DNA from: Streptomyces diastaticus subsp. diastaticus
GTDB taxonomy: Bacteria; Actinomycetota; Actinomycetes; Streptomycetales; Streptomycetaceae
Length of the DNA stretch: 64,000 nucleotides
Direction of reading: 5' to 3'
NCBI RefSeq assembly: GCF_011170125.1
Contig: NZ_BLLN01000005.1
Span: forward strand, 558,001-622,000
Both the position numbers and the translations under genes were made by a program. A model generated the notes under the pieces. That model had not been told where the DNA came from. It did no database searches and saw only the letters and a list, made by a program, of their open reading frames with translations. This document shows positions 16,617 to 25,065 of the stretch, one piece after another. Position 1 is the first letter of the stretch; each line of letters starts with the position of its first letter.

Positions 16617-17102
16617 TCAGTTCGACAGGCCGGCGAACATGCCGGGGTCGTAGGAGCCTCCCTGCATGCGCGTGATCACACCGAGCCGGTTGGCGGCATT
16701 GATCATGGCGACCAGGGAGACCAGCGCCGCGGTCTGGTCGGCGTCGTAGTGCTTGCGTACCTGGTCCCAGGTTTCGTCGGACACACCCTGGTGAGCGTCG
16801 GCAAGCCGGGTGCCCTCCTCGGCGAGTGCCAGCGCGGCCCGCTCGGCTTCGGTGAACACGGTGGACTCGCGCCAGGCGGCGACCAGGTTGATCCGGAGCG
16901 CGCTCACACCGGCGCCTGCGGCCTCCTTGGTGTGGACGTCGACGCACCAGCCGCAGCCGTTGATCTGGCTGACCCTCAACTCAACCAACTCCATGAGGGA
17001 CTTGGACAGCGACGCCTCCTGGATCGCCAGGTTGACGTTGTAGATCCGCTTGCTGACCTTGGCGCCGAGCTTGTTGGTCATCAGGTTGATACGGGGTTCC
17101 AT
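16617..17102 (-). CDS. Carboxymuconolactone decarboxylase family protein (AhpD-like)
   Basis: 161 residues with the CMD/AhpD core: 'ELVELRVSQINGCGWCVDVHTKEA' contains the CxxC...H redox site, and the surrounding helices match the family. Such proteins act as small peroxidases or hydroperoxide-responsive redox proteins. ATG 17102 is favoured by AGGAGCGAGG upstream; an earlier in-frame ATG at 17129 exists. It is transcribed away from an NmrA-like gene and an ECF41-type sigma factor. Genes of exactly these types (CMD proteins, oxidoreductases, epimerases) are the known neighbours and targets of ECF41 sigma factors, and a TGTCACA promoter element faces it. Confidence 0.88.
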   Translation of the reverse strand: MEPRINLMTNKLGAKVSKRIYNVNLAIQEASLSKSLMELVELRVSQINGCGWCVDVHTKEAAGAGVSALRINLVAAWRESTVFTEAERAALALAEEGTRLADAHQGVSDETWDQVRKHYDADQTAALVSLVAMINAANRLGVITRMQGGSYDPGMFAGLSN

Positions 17103-17189
17103 CGCTTCGTCCTCGCTCCTGGATCGCATGCCGCGCTGCGTGTTGGCGCGGCATCGTGACGACCATGAAGAAGCCGCCCGCCCGGCCCT

Positions 17190-17257
17190 TGTGACAGTGC
17201 GGCGATGTGACGTAGATCACCGGATTCGACTGTCACAAAGGGATCGGGGGCGGCATC
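17190..17257. promoter_or_regulatory. Divergent ECF41-type promoters
   Basis: Two copies of TGTCACA point outward. On the plus strand, TGTCACA at 17231-17237 is followed after 16 bases by CATC (17254-17257), toward the NmrA-like gene. On the minus strand, TGTCACA at 17196-17190 is followed after 16 bases by CTTC, toward the CMD gene. The described ECF41 promoter is TGTCACA-N16-CGTC; both sites match except at one position of the -10 element. Confidence 0.65.
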
Positions 17258-17414
17258 TTGTGTGCGTTCCCGCGTTCCCAGGCCTGCTCGGCGCGGGTCC
17301 CGTGCCGCATGGGTACACAACCTCGCTCTTGACCTCAACCGCACTTGGAGTCGCAGGGTGAGGCCCGTCCAGTCGGCCACCGGGAGGGTGGGCGTCCACA
17401 GTGAGGAGATTTCC

Positions 17415-18252
17415 ATGACTGACGCGAAGTGCATCCTGGTCATCGGCGGTACCGGCAACCAGGGCGGCGCGGCCGCAAGGGAGTTGCTCTCCCGCGGCCG
17501 GGACGTGTCGTGCCCTGGTCCGCAGCCCGGACAAGCCCGAGGCCCAGGCACTGCAGAAGCGGGGGGCAGTGCTCGTCCAGGGCGACATGGACGACGAAGC
17601 ATCTCTGCACCGCGCCATGACCGGTGTCCATGGTGTGTTCAGTGTGCAGGCGCTGGCGTACGAGCCGGAATCACTGGCCGCCGAGGTCCGCCAGGGCAAG
17701 GCGGTGGCGGATGCCGCCAAGGCGGCCGGAGTCGGGCACTTCGTGTACAGCTCGGCAGGTGGTGCCGAACGGCAGACCGGCATCGACCACTTCGAGAGCA
17801 AAGCCGAAATCGAGCGGCACATCCTCGCCCTCGGCCTGCCCGCCACCCTCCTGCGGCCCGCGTTCTTCATGAACAACCTGCTGCACTACGCCGACGCCCA
17901 GGGCGAGCGCCTCATGTCACTGCCCGTCAAGCCGGACAAGCCCATGCAGATGATCGCCGCCGACGACATCGGGTTCTTTGCCGCCACCGCCTTCGACGCC
18001 CCGCACACCTACATCGGCCGTCATCTTGAGCTGGCCGGCGATGAGATCACCTTCCCCGACGTTGCCGAGATCTACGAACGCGTCACCGGGACCCCCACCC
18101 GCTTCGAGGCGCAGCCCATCGAAGAGCGCATGTTCGAGTGGTTCGCAGAGGCGGGCTACCGAGCGGACATCCCCGCCCTGCGTGGTCTGCACCCGGCGCT
18201 CATGACCTTTGAGGAATTCCTCTCCCGACGGCTGCGGGCAGCCACTGTCTGA
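17415..18252 (+). pseudogene. NmrA-like NAD(P)-binding epimerase/oxidoreductase with one frameshift
   Basis: ATG 17415 (GAGGAG upstream) opens an NmrA-type Rossmann fold: 'CILVIGGTGNQGGAAARELLSRG'. At about 17508 one extra base shifts the frame; the family sequence continues in the next frame ('ALVRSPDKPEAQALQKRGA', 'GDMDDEASLHRAMTGVHGVFSVQ', 'VGHFVYSSAGG', 'TLLRPAFFMNNL') and is otherwise perfect to the stop at 18252. The gene is either newly inactivated or carries a single assembly insertion. Restored, it would give about 278 residues. It lies 56 bases before the ECF sigma gene and 160 bases after the ECF41-type promoter. Confidence 0.82.
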
Positions 18253-18308
18253 TCCCCGCCCTGAGAATCGGGTGAACCCCGACAAGAGCGAACAGACAGG
18301 AGCAGGGA

Positions 18309-19253
18309 ATGGACGAGCACGGCGAGCGAACCACCGATACTGTCGAGCATCTTGCTCGCGAGGCACCCATGGATCCTGCCACCGAGGTGTTCGTCACCCA
18401 CCGCAATCTGCTGTTCACCGTCGCCTACGAGATGCTCGGCTCGGCCGCCGATGCCGAGGATGTCCTGCAGGAGACCTGGCTGCGCTGGGCACGTGTCGAC
18501 CTCGGCACGGTGCGTGACCGGCGTGCCTTCCTGGTGCGGATCACCACGCGCGAAGCGCTGACCCGGCTACGTACACTCCGTCGGCGCAAGGAGTCTTACG
18601 TCGGCCCCTGGCTGCCGGAGCCGCTACTGACCGCGCCCGACGTGGCCGAGGACGTCGAACTGGCCGACAGCGTGTCGATGGCGATGATGCTGGTGCTGGA
18701 GACGCTCGCACCGGTCGAGCGGGCGGTGTTCGTACTGCGGGAGGTCTTCGACCTCGGCTATGACGAGATCGCGGACGCCGTCGACAAGACCCCGGCCGCC
18801 GTCCGCCAGATCGCCCACCGCGCGCGCAACCATGTCGCCGCGCGCCGACCGCGGGGGGACGCTTCCCCGGCCAAGGCCCGCGACGCGCTCGACGCCTTTC
18901 AGCGGGCGGTCCAGACGGGCGACATGCAAGGCCTGCTCGACGTCCTCGCACCGAACGTCGTCCTGCTGACCGACGGCGGCGGAGTCGCTCGAGCCGCGAT
19001 GGCGCCCGTCGTGGGCGCCGACCAGGTGACTCTCGTGCTGGGTCGGCTCGTGACCGCGGCGTCGCTGCGGACGGTACAGGTCAACGGAAACCCCGCGCTG
19101 ATCGTCAGATTGGAGGGAGAGGCCGACAGCGTCCTGACGGTGCGCATTGACGACGGCCTCGTCACCGGGCTCTATGCCGTGTGCAATCCCGAGAAACTGG
19201 CGCGGATCGGCCTTGAGACCACAGTGAGCCGCTGCCCCGAAGAGCTCAGATGA
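18309..19253 (+). CDS. ECF41-type (SigJ-like) sigma factor with SnoaL-like C-terminal domain
   Basis: 314 residues. Region 2 spans about 20-85 ('FTVAYEMLGSAADAEDVLQETWLRW'), region 4 about 130-185 ('VFVLREVFDLGYDEIADAVDKTPAAVRQIAHRAR'), and residues 195-300 form a SnoaL/NTF2-like extension. The motif DGGG in 'VVLLTDGGGVARAA' is the one reported as important in the ECF41 extension, which replaces a separate anti-sigma factor. No anti-sigma gene is nearby, in agreement. AGGAGCAGGGA precedes ATG 18309. Likely targets are the adjacent CMD and NmrA-like genes through the TGTCACA promoters. Confidence 0.9.
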   Translation: MDEHGERTTDTVEHLAREAPMDPATEVFVTHRNLLFTVAYEMLGSAADAEDVLQETWLRWARVDLGTVRDRRAFLVRITTREALTRLRTLRRRKESYVGPWLPEPLLTAPDVAEDVELADSVSMAMMLVLETLAPVERAVFVLREVFDLGYDEIADAVDKTPAAVRQIAHRARNHVAARRPRGDASPAKARDALDAFQRAVQTGDMQGLLDVLAPNVVLLTDGGGVARAAMAPVVGADQVTLVLGRLVTAASLRTVQVNGNPALIVRLEGEADSVLTVRIDDGLVTGLYAVCNPEKLARIGLETTVSRCPEELR

Positions 19254-19945
19254 CCCGGCCCGTCAGCCACCGTCCACCCGCAGCCAAAGAAGCCGCAGAA
19301 CACATCACGTCGCTCCTGGCCCCGCAACTCGCGCAGGTCGACGTCAAAGTCGACTTCACCGTCGGCATGAGAACGGAAGATCGCCAACACGTCGGCAGTC
19401 GGCCAGACCCGCAGGTCCGGGCACTCGGCATCCGCCGGCCGGAACAGCACGGCCTCCGCCCGGGGCACCGGAAGCACCGCCTCCCCCTCGGAGTACCGGC
19501 ACTCCCAGCCCTTCTCCGCGACAAGGTCGAGGACCGCCTGCCAGTCCTGCATTGAGGCATCCGGGACACGCACGTCCGGCAGCGACCCCATCAAGTCCGA
19601 GTCGAAGAGGCACTGCACGTCATCCCACAGCAGATCAGCCCCGCGCCACGCTGCCCGGCCCACCGACCCGACGCGCTCCCGTTTCCCTTGACCAAGGACA
19701 TGGAGGCCCTCCGCGCACCTGGCGCACCCCGGCCGCCCTGCCCGCCGCCGCATGACCAACGCTTCCCGGCCACCGGCCTGCCACTTCGCCCGCCACGTGT
19801 CCACGGCCTTCGGCGACGCCCTGAAGACCACCGCCGCATCCTCACGGTTCCGCCCCGCCACCGACGCGGCCACCGCCCTCCACCGCACGACCTCCTGCAC
19901 CGACGGCGACAGATGCCGCGCGCCCCACCAACAGATCTCTCACCC
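19172..19945 (-). pseudogene. Chimeric remnant: IS630-type HTH joined to a hypothetical-protein tail
   Basis: A single minus-strand frame begins with a transposase-like winged helix ('VQEVVRWRAVAASVAGRNRED', 'SPKAVDTWRAKWQAGGREAL'), then changes to unrelated protein-like sequence ('LLWDDVQCLFDSDLMGSLPDV', 'DWQAVLDLVAEKGWECRY', 'EVDFDVDLRELRGQERRDVF') that looks like a Streptomyces hypothetical protein of unknown function. No DDE catalytic domain follows the HTH. The 3' end overlaps the sigma gene on the other strand. It is best read as an insertion scar; the tail could be a real but truncated gene. From 19946 to 20085 nothing is recognised. Confidence 0.45.
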
Positions 19946-20085
19946 AGCCCAACGGCCCAGGACCCGAGCCGTCTCGGACCAACGGGGAGGTCCGACCCCG
20001 TCGAGGTGCGTACCGCGTGCGTTTCTCTCCATCCACGCACACGGTACGGAGAATCGGCAGCACGCCCCCAGCCGAACGATCTCGG

Positions 20086-20508
20086 TCAGCCGAGAAAACT
20101 CAGCCGCACCTTCCGGTCCGCATTGTCGACGTTGGTGTCCACCAGGCACACCGACTGCCAAGTCCCCAGTTCCAGTCTGCCGTCGATGACCGGGAGGGTG
20201 GCGTGCGGGGGGACGAGGGCGGGGAGGACGTGGTCGCGGCCGTGGCCGGGGGTGCCGTGGCGGTGGTGCCAGGGGTGGTCGGCGGGCAGGAGGGTGCGGA
20301 GGATGGCGAGGAGGTCGTCGTCGCTGCCGGCGCCGGTCTCCAGGACGGCGATGCCGGCGGTGGCGTGGGGGACGAAGACGTTGAGGAGACCGTCTCGGCC
20401 GGCCGCGACGTCGTCGAGGAAGCTCGCGCAGTCGGCGGTGAGGTCGCGGACCGTCTCGCTGGAGCCGGTGGCGAGGTGCAGGACACGGGTGTCGAAGGCG
20501 TCAGGCAT
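20086..20508 (-). CDS. YjbQ/UPF0047 family protein (secondary thiamine-phosphate synthase family)
   Basis: 140 residues, the usual length of the family. Conserved features are 'GLLNVFVPHATAGIAVLE' (the N-terminal His/Thr site), 'HPWHHRHG' with 'GHGRDHVLPALVPPHATLPVIDG', and 'LGTWQSVCLVDTNVD' near the end. The E. coli member has weak thiamine-phosphate synthase activity; the physiological role is unsettled. ATG 20508 is chosen because GAGGA sits just upstream; longer frames add only low-complexity sequence. It is isolated from its neighbours. Confidence 0.88.
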   Translation of the reverse strand: MPDAFDTRVLHLATGSSETVRDLTADCASFLDDVAAGRDGLLNVFVPHATAGIAVLETGAGSDDDLLAILRTLLPADHPWHHRHGTPGHGRDHVLPALVPPHATLPVIDGRLELGTWQSVCLVDTNVDNADRKVRLSFLG

Positions 20509-20938
20509 ACCGTCATCCTCGGGCATGGGCCCCGGCGCGCGCGGGGCGACCCGCCCTGCCGGTGGACCGGAACCTCCGGAACGGGTGGCGGGCGGAAGGC
20601 ACGGATCCGATAGGCCGCGTCCGCCCACCGAGGCACCATCGACCGTGCGTGGAGGTCTCGTCACGTGCGGCGGCATGTCGCGATCCGTCCTGCTCGCCAC
20701 GCGCGGTCACACCCGACCTGCCGCGGGTGTCTCAGCCGCGTGTCGACGCGACCGCTGACGTCCTTCCTCCCCGCCTCCCTCGCGCGCGAGGCCGGAGCCG
20801 GACGCCCGCGGGTTGCTCGACCGGCCCGGAAGCAGCGGCGCGGGCGGAGCCCTTTTGGCGGCGGGCGGCCGCTGACCGGCGGAGCGGCACGGGCGGGGCG
20901 TCGGGAAGAACCCGGCGCCCCCGTCCGTTCGCAAGGAC
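20509..20938. other. Intergenic region, 430 bases
   Basis: This lies between the divergent YjbQ and FAD-oxidoreductase genes. It should contain both promoters, but no clear -35/-10 pair, operator palindrome or small gene stands out. Confidence 0.4.
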
Positions 20939-22039
20939 GTGAAGCAGAACGGGACCCCGCACTCCGAAGCCCCCCGCCCCGTCGACGTGCTCGTGGCCGG
21001 CGCCGGGCAGGCGGGCCTGTCGGCCGCCTACCACCTGCGCAGGTCGGGGCTCGAGCCCGGCGAGGACTTCCTGGTCCTCGATCACGCGCCGCGTCCGGGC
21101 GGGGCCTGGCAGTTCCGGTGGCCGACGCTGACGTACGGCCGTGTGCACGGTATGCACGCCCTCCCCGGTATGGAGCTGACGGGCGCGGACGACTCCCGCC
21201 CCTCCGCCGAGGTGATCGGCGCGTACTTCCGCGAGTACGAGGAGACGTTCGGGCTGCGGGTACGCCGGCCGGTGCACGTGCGGGCCGTGCGCGAGGGCGA
21301 CGGCGGGCGTCTGCTGGTGGAGACCTCTGAGGGGGACTGGGCGGCCCGGGCCCTGATCAGCGCGACGGGCACCTGGGACCGGCCGTTCTGGCCGCGCTAC
21401 CCCGGGCAGGAGGAGTTCCGGGGGCGACAACTGCACACGGCGGGCTACCCGGGCCCGGAGGCGTTCGCCGGGCGGCGGGTGCTGGTGGTGGGCGGCGGCA
21501 CGTCGGCGGTGCAGCACCTGCTGGAGATCGCGCCCGTCGCCGCGGCGACCGCCTGGGCCACCCGCAGGCCGCCGGAGTTCCGGGAAGGCCCTTTCGACGA
21601 GGACCAGGGCCGGCAAGCGGTGGCCCGGGTCGACGAGCGGGTTCGGCAGGGGCTGCCGCCGCGCAGCGTGGTCTCGGTGACGGGCCTGCCGATGAACGAG
21701 GCGATCCGGCGGGGCGTGGCGGACGGGACGCTGGCACGGCGCCCGATGTTCGAGCGGCTCACCGCCGAGGGTGCCGTGTGGGCGGACGGCTCGGCCTTCG
21801 AGGCAGACGTGGTGCTGTGGGCGACCGGGTTCCGTGCGGCGGTGGACCACCTGGCGCCGCTGAGACTGCGCGAGCCCGGCGGCGGCATCCAGGTCGACGG
21901 GACCCGGGTGGTCCGCGACCCCCGCATCCACCTGGTCGGCTACGGCCCCTCCGCCAGCACCATCGGCGCCAACCGGGCGGGCCGGGCGGCGGTCCGGGAG
22001 ACAGGCGCGCTGCTGGCCGGGGAGGCGGTCGCGGTCTGA
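20939..22039 (+). CDS. FAD/NAD(P)-dependent oxidoreductase (flavin monooxygenase-like)
   Basis: 366 residues. There are two dinucleotide folds: FAD site 'VLVAGAGQAGLSAAYHLRRSG' at about 16-36 and NAD(P) site 'VLVVGGGTSAVQHLLEI' at about 181-197, with 'ATGTWDRPFWPRYPG' and a late 'VLWATGFR' motif, typical of class B-like flavoprotein monooxygenases and related reductases. It is shorter than Baeyer-Villiger enzymes and closer to small Streptomyces FMO-like proteins. GTG 20939 follows AAGGA. The substrate is unknown; the gene stands alone. Confidence 0.85.
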   Translation: MKQNGTPHSEAPRPVDVLVAGAGQAGLSAAYHLRRSGLEPGEDFLVLDHAPRPGGAWQFRWPTLTYGRVHGMHALPGMELTGADDSRPSAEVIGAYFREYEETFGLRVRRPVHVRAVREGDGGRLLVETSEGDWAARALISATGTWDRPFWPRYPGQEEFRGRQLHTAGYPGPEAFAGRRVLVVGGGTSAVQHLLEIAPVAAATAWATRRPPEFREGPFDEDQGRQAVARVDERVRQGLPPRSVVSVTGLPMNEAIRRGVADGTLARRPMFERLTAEGAVWADGSAFEADVVLWATGFRAAVDHLAPLRLREPGGGIQVDGTRVVRDPRIHLVGYGPSASTIGANRAGRAAVRETGALLAGEAVAV

Positions 22040-22144
22040 CCGGACAGCCGGCGGTGCCCCGGGGTGGGCGGGCGCTCGGTGATCGGGCCCCGGTCCGTGG
22101 TCCGTCCTCGCCTGGCTCGGGCCGCTGCTTTCGCGCGCCGCCGG

Positions 22145-22987
22145 TCAGCCCGTGCCGCCGGCGGAGCCGGAGCGGCGTTGACGGTTGAACTCTTCGACGT
22201 GGGCGCGGTGTTCGGCGTAGTTGTCGGTGAAGCGGGTGTCGCCGGGGCGGACCGTCACGAAGTACAGCCAGTCGCCCGCGGGCGGGTCGAGAGCGGCGCG
22301 CAACGCGTGCTCGCCCGGGTTGCCGATGGGGGTCGGGGGCAGGCCCCGGCGTGCGTAGGTGTTGTACGGGCTGTCGGTGCGGGTGTCCTCGTGGCTGGTG
22401 TCGAGGGTGGAGCGGCCGAGGGCGTAGTTGAGGGTGGAGTCCATCTGCAGGGCGCGGTCCTGGTCGAGGCGGTTGTGGATGACGCGGGCGACCTTGCCCA
22501 TGTCGCCGGGGGTGTCGGCCTCGGCCTGGACGATGCTGGCGAGGATGACGGCCTGGTAGGGGGAGAGACCGAGCCGGCGCGCTCCGGCGTCGAGCCCGGC
22601 CCGGCGGAAGCGTTCGTCGGCGGTCTCGGCCATGAAGGTCAGCAGGGATGCGGGGGTGGTGGAGTCGTCGAGGGGATAGGTGGCGGGGAAGAGGTACCCC
22701 TCGGGGTTCCCGTCGGCCGCGTCGGGGAGGGCCAGGCGGGTGTCCTTCGCCGCCTGCCGGGTGGCGCCCGCGTGGAGGCCGAGGGCCTGGTCGGCCAGGG
22801 CGTAGACCTGGGTGGCCCGGCGGCCCTCGGGGACGGTCAGTGAGCCCTGGCCGCGAGGGCTCTCCTCGTCCGGGAGGAGCAGGACCGTGACGACCGTGGC
22901 CGCGGCGGCCAGCAGGCCGGCGGTGAGCAGGGCGAGCCGGCCCCGGCGGGTGAGGCGGGGAGTCCGTCGGGGGGAGGCGTGCGGCAT
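22145..22987 (-). CDS. mltG: MltG/YceG-like endolytic transglycosylase
   Basis: 280 residues: a short basic cytoplasmic start, one membrane segment at about 18-40, then a YceG domain. The catalytic region reads 'ILASIVQAEADTPGDMGKVARVIHNRL', where the SIVEKE motif of E. coli MltG appears as SIVQAE, so only the second Glu is conserved. 'LQMDSTLNYALG' and 'PYNTYARRGLPPTPIGNPG' are typical. The LysM-like N-terminal part of longer MltG proteins is reduced, so this is a short paralogue. It starts 10 bases after the ABC exporter gene, implying co-transcription. Its role is cleavage of nascent glycan strands at the outer membrane face. Confidence 0.87.
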   Translation of the reverse strand: MPHASPRRTPRLTRRGRLALLTAGLLAAAATVVTVLLLPDEESPRGQGSLTVPEGRRATQVYALADQALGLHAGATRQAAKDTRLALPDAADGNPEGYLFPATYPLDDSTTPASLLTFMAETADERFRRAGLDAGARRLGLSPYQAVILASIVQAEADTPGDMGKVARVIHNRLDQDRALQMDSTLNYALGRSTLDTSHEDTRTDSPYNTYARRGLPPTPIGNPGEHALRAALDPPAGDWLYFVTVRPGDTRFTDNYAEHRAHVEEFNRQRRSGSAGGTG

Positions 22988-22996
22988 GGGCGCACG

Positions 22997-24844
22997 CTAT
23001 CCCGCCGAAGTGGTCAGTTCGGGCATGTCGCCGGGGGTGGCGGCCGTGGGGTGGGCGTCCTTGCGGACGAGTGCCGCGTACAGGCCGTCCTGGGCGAGGA
23101 GGGCCTCGTGGGTGCCGCGTTCGGCGATGCGGCCGTGGTCGAGGACGACGATCTGGTCGGCGTCGCGGACCGTGGAGAGACGGTGGGCGATGGTCAGGGT
23201 GGTGCGGTCGGCGGAGAGGGCGTCGATCGCCTCCTGGACGGCCTGTTCGGTCCGGGTGTCCAAGGCGCTGGTCGCCTCGTCCAGGACGAGCACCGGCGGG
23301 TCGCGCAGGATGGTGCGGGCGATGGCCAGGCGCTGTTTCTCGCCTCCGGAGAAGCGGTGTCCGCGCTCGCCGACCACCGTGTCGTACCCCTCGGGCAGCG
23401 CCGCGATGTGGTCGTGGATCTGGGCGGCGCGGGCGGCCGCGACCAGTTCGGCGTCGGTGGCCCCGGGCTTGGCGAAGCGGAGGTTCTCCGCGACCGAGGC
23501 GTGGAAGAGGTACGTCTCCTGGGAGACGACCCCGACCGCGCGGGCGAGCGTGGCGAAGTCCAGCTCCCGCACATCGACGCCGTCCAGGGTGACGCGGCCG
23601 CCGGTGGCGTCGTAGAGGCGGGGGACGAGGTGGCTGAGGGTGCTCTTGCCGGAGCCGGTCTCCCCGACGACGGCCAGCGAGGTGCCGGCCGGTACGGCGA
23701 GGTCGATGGCGGAGAGCACCGGGCTCTCCTGCTCGGCGTAGGCGAACTCGACGCGCTCGAAGCGGATCTCGCCGCGGATCTCCTCCAGCCGCACCGGCTT
23801 CTCCGGTTCGGTGATGTCGGCCTCGAGGTCGAGGTACTCGAAGATCCGCTGGAAGAGGGCGAGGGAGGTCTGCACCTGCACGCCGGTGGTGAGCAGGCTG
23901 ACCGTGGGGCGGAAGAGGCCCTGCTGGAGGGAGACGAAGGCGACCAGGGTGCCGAGGGAGATCTCGGGGCCCTGGACGTGCTGGGAGAGGCCGGCGGCCC
24001 AGTAGATGAGGGCGGGCATCGCGGCCATCACGATGCTGATGACCGACATCCGCCAGCGGCCGGCCATGCTGGAGCGGACCTCCAGGTCGACCAGGCGGTC
24101 CGACTCGTCGCGGAAGGCGCGGGTGAGGGAGTCGCCGCGGCCCATGGTGCGGCCGAGGAGGATGCCGCTGACGGAGAGGGACTCGGTGACGGTGGCGGCC
24201 ATGGCGGCCATCTGCTTCTGCCGGTCGGTGGCGATGCGTTTGCGTTCACGGCCGACCCGGCGGCTGATCCAGACGAAGGCCGGCAGGAGCACCAGCGAGA
24301 CCACGGTGAGCCGCCAGTCCAGTGCGAGCATCGCGACGACGGTGGCGATCACGCTGGTGAGGTTGGAGACCAGCGAGGTGGCCGTCGAGGTGACGGTGGC
24401 CTGCATCCCGCCGATGTCGTTGGAGATCCGGGACTGGATCTCCCCGGTGCGGGTGCGGGTGAAGAAGGCCAGGGACATGCTCTGGAGGCGGGCGTAGACG
24501 GCGGTGCGCAGGTCGTGCATGACGCGCTGGCCGACGGTGGTGGAGATGAGCGTCTGGAGGACGCCGAAGACGCTGGTCATGACGGCGGCCGCGATCATGC
24601 CGAGGGCGAGCAGGCTCAGCAGGCCGGTGCGCCGCTCGGGAATGGCGGTGTCGAGGATCTCCCGGAGCAGGAACGGCGTGACGACCGAGACCAGCGAGGC
24701 GGCGGCGACGAGCAGGCCGACCATCGCCAGCCGCCCCCGGTACGGGCGGAAGAGGCGGACGATCCGCCGGATCTGGCGTGGCCGGCGCGGGGCGTCGGGG
24801 TCCTCGGGCGGTGGGGTCCAGGTGGGGGACGGTTCGGGACGCAT
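22997..24844 (-). CDS. ABC exporter, fused transmembrane and ATPase domains (multidrug type)
   Basis: 615 residues. An exporter transmembrane domain occupies residues 30-330 ('VSVVTPFLLREILDTAIP', 'SRISNDIGGMQATVT'), followed by a complete ATPase: Walker A GETGSGKST, Q-loop 'VVSQETYLFHAS', signature FSGGEKQ, Walker B VLVLDEATSALD and H-loop 'TIAHRLST'. It should work as a homodimer. ATG 24844 is chosen for the GAAGGAG upstream. A divergent MarR regulator and a palindrome at 25017-25041 indicate repression by that regulator; a strong hairpin lies in the presumed leader at 24965-24993. Confidence 0.92.
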   Translation of the reverse strand: MRPEPSPTWTPPPEDPDAPRRPRQIRRIVRLFRPYRGRLAMVGLLVAAASLVSVVTPFLLREILDTAIPERRTGLLSLLALGMIAAAVMTSVFGVLQTLISTTVGQRVMHDLRTAVYARLQSMSLAFFTRTRTGEIQSRISNDIGGMQATVTSTATSLVSNLTSVIATVVAMLALDWRLTVVSLVLLPAFVWISRRVGRERKRIATDRQKQMAAMAATVTESLSVSGILLGRTMGRGDSLTRAFRDESDRLVDLEVRSSMAGRWRMSVISIVMAAMPALIYWAAGLSQHVQGPEISLGTLVAFVSLQQGLFRPTVSLLTTGVQVQTSLALFQRIFEYLDLEADITEPEKPVRLEEIRGEIRFERVEFAYAEQESPVLSAIDLAVPAGTSLAVVGETGSGKSTLSHLVPRLYDATGGRVTLDGVDVRELDFATLARAVGVVSQETYLFHASVAENLRFAKPGATDAELVAAARAAQIHDHIAALPEGYDTVVGERGHRFSGGEKQRLAIARTILRDPPVLVLDEATSALDTRTEQAVQEAIDALSADRTTLTIAHRLSTVRDADQIVVLDHGRIAERGTHEALLAQDGLYAALVRKDAHPTAATPGDMPELTTSAG

Positions 24845-24964
24845 GGGCTCCTTCGACGGGGCGTGGCGGTCGGCGCCCTCCACGCGGAGCGCGGGCCCGT
24901 GCGGTGCGGGCACGGCGGCCGGCCGACAGGCGCGGCACCCCGGCGCTTTCGCGGGCGCGGGCCG

Positions 24965-24993
24965 CTCGGTGTCCGGATTTTCCGGACACCGAG
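24965..24993 (-). promoter_or_regulatory. Perfect 13-bp hairpin in the presumed leader of the ABC exporter
   Basis: CTCGGTGTCCGGA and TCCGGACACCGAG flank a TTT loop. It lies between the likely operator/promoter and the exporter start, about 120 bases before ATG 24844, so it would be transcribed in the leader. It could act as an attenuator or processing signal. Confidence 0.5.
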
Positions 24994-25016
24994 CCAAGGA
25001 CAACGCAGACCATAGC

Positions 25017-25041
25017 TCATTGTTACCTATGTACACAATGA
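25017..25041. promoter_or_regulatory. Likely MarR operator
   Basis: TCATTGT-TACCTATGTAC-ACAATGA is a perfect 7-bp inverted repeat with an 11-base spacer, in an unusually A/T-rich patch between the divergent MarR and ABC exporter genes. It lies 25 bases before the MarR start. Confidence 0.7.
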
Positions 25042-25065
25042 ACGAGGTCCTGTTAGTGTTCCCGC

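Noticed and set aside
22979..25015. A 678-codon plus-strand open frame opposite the ABC exporter
   Set aside because: No domain or start signal; the minus strand carries all ABC transporter motifs.
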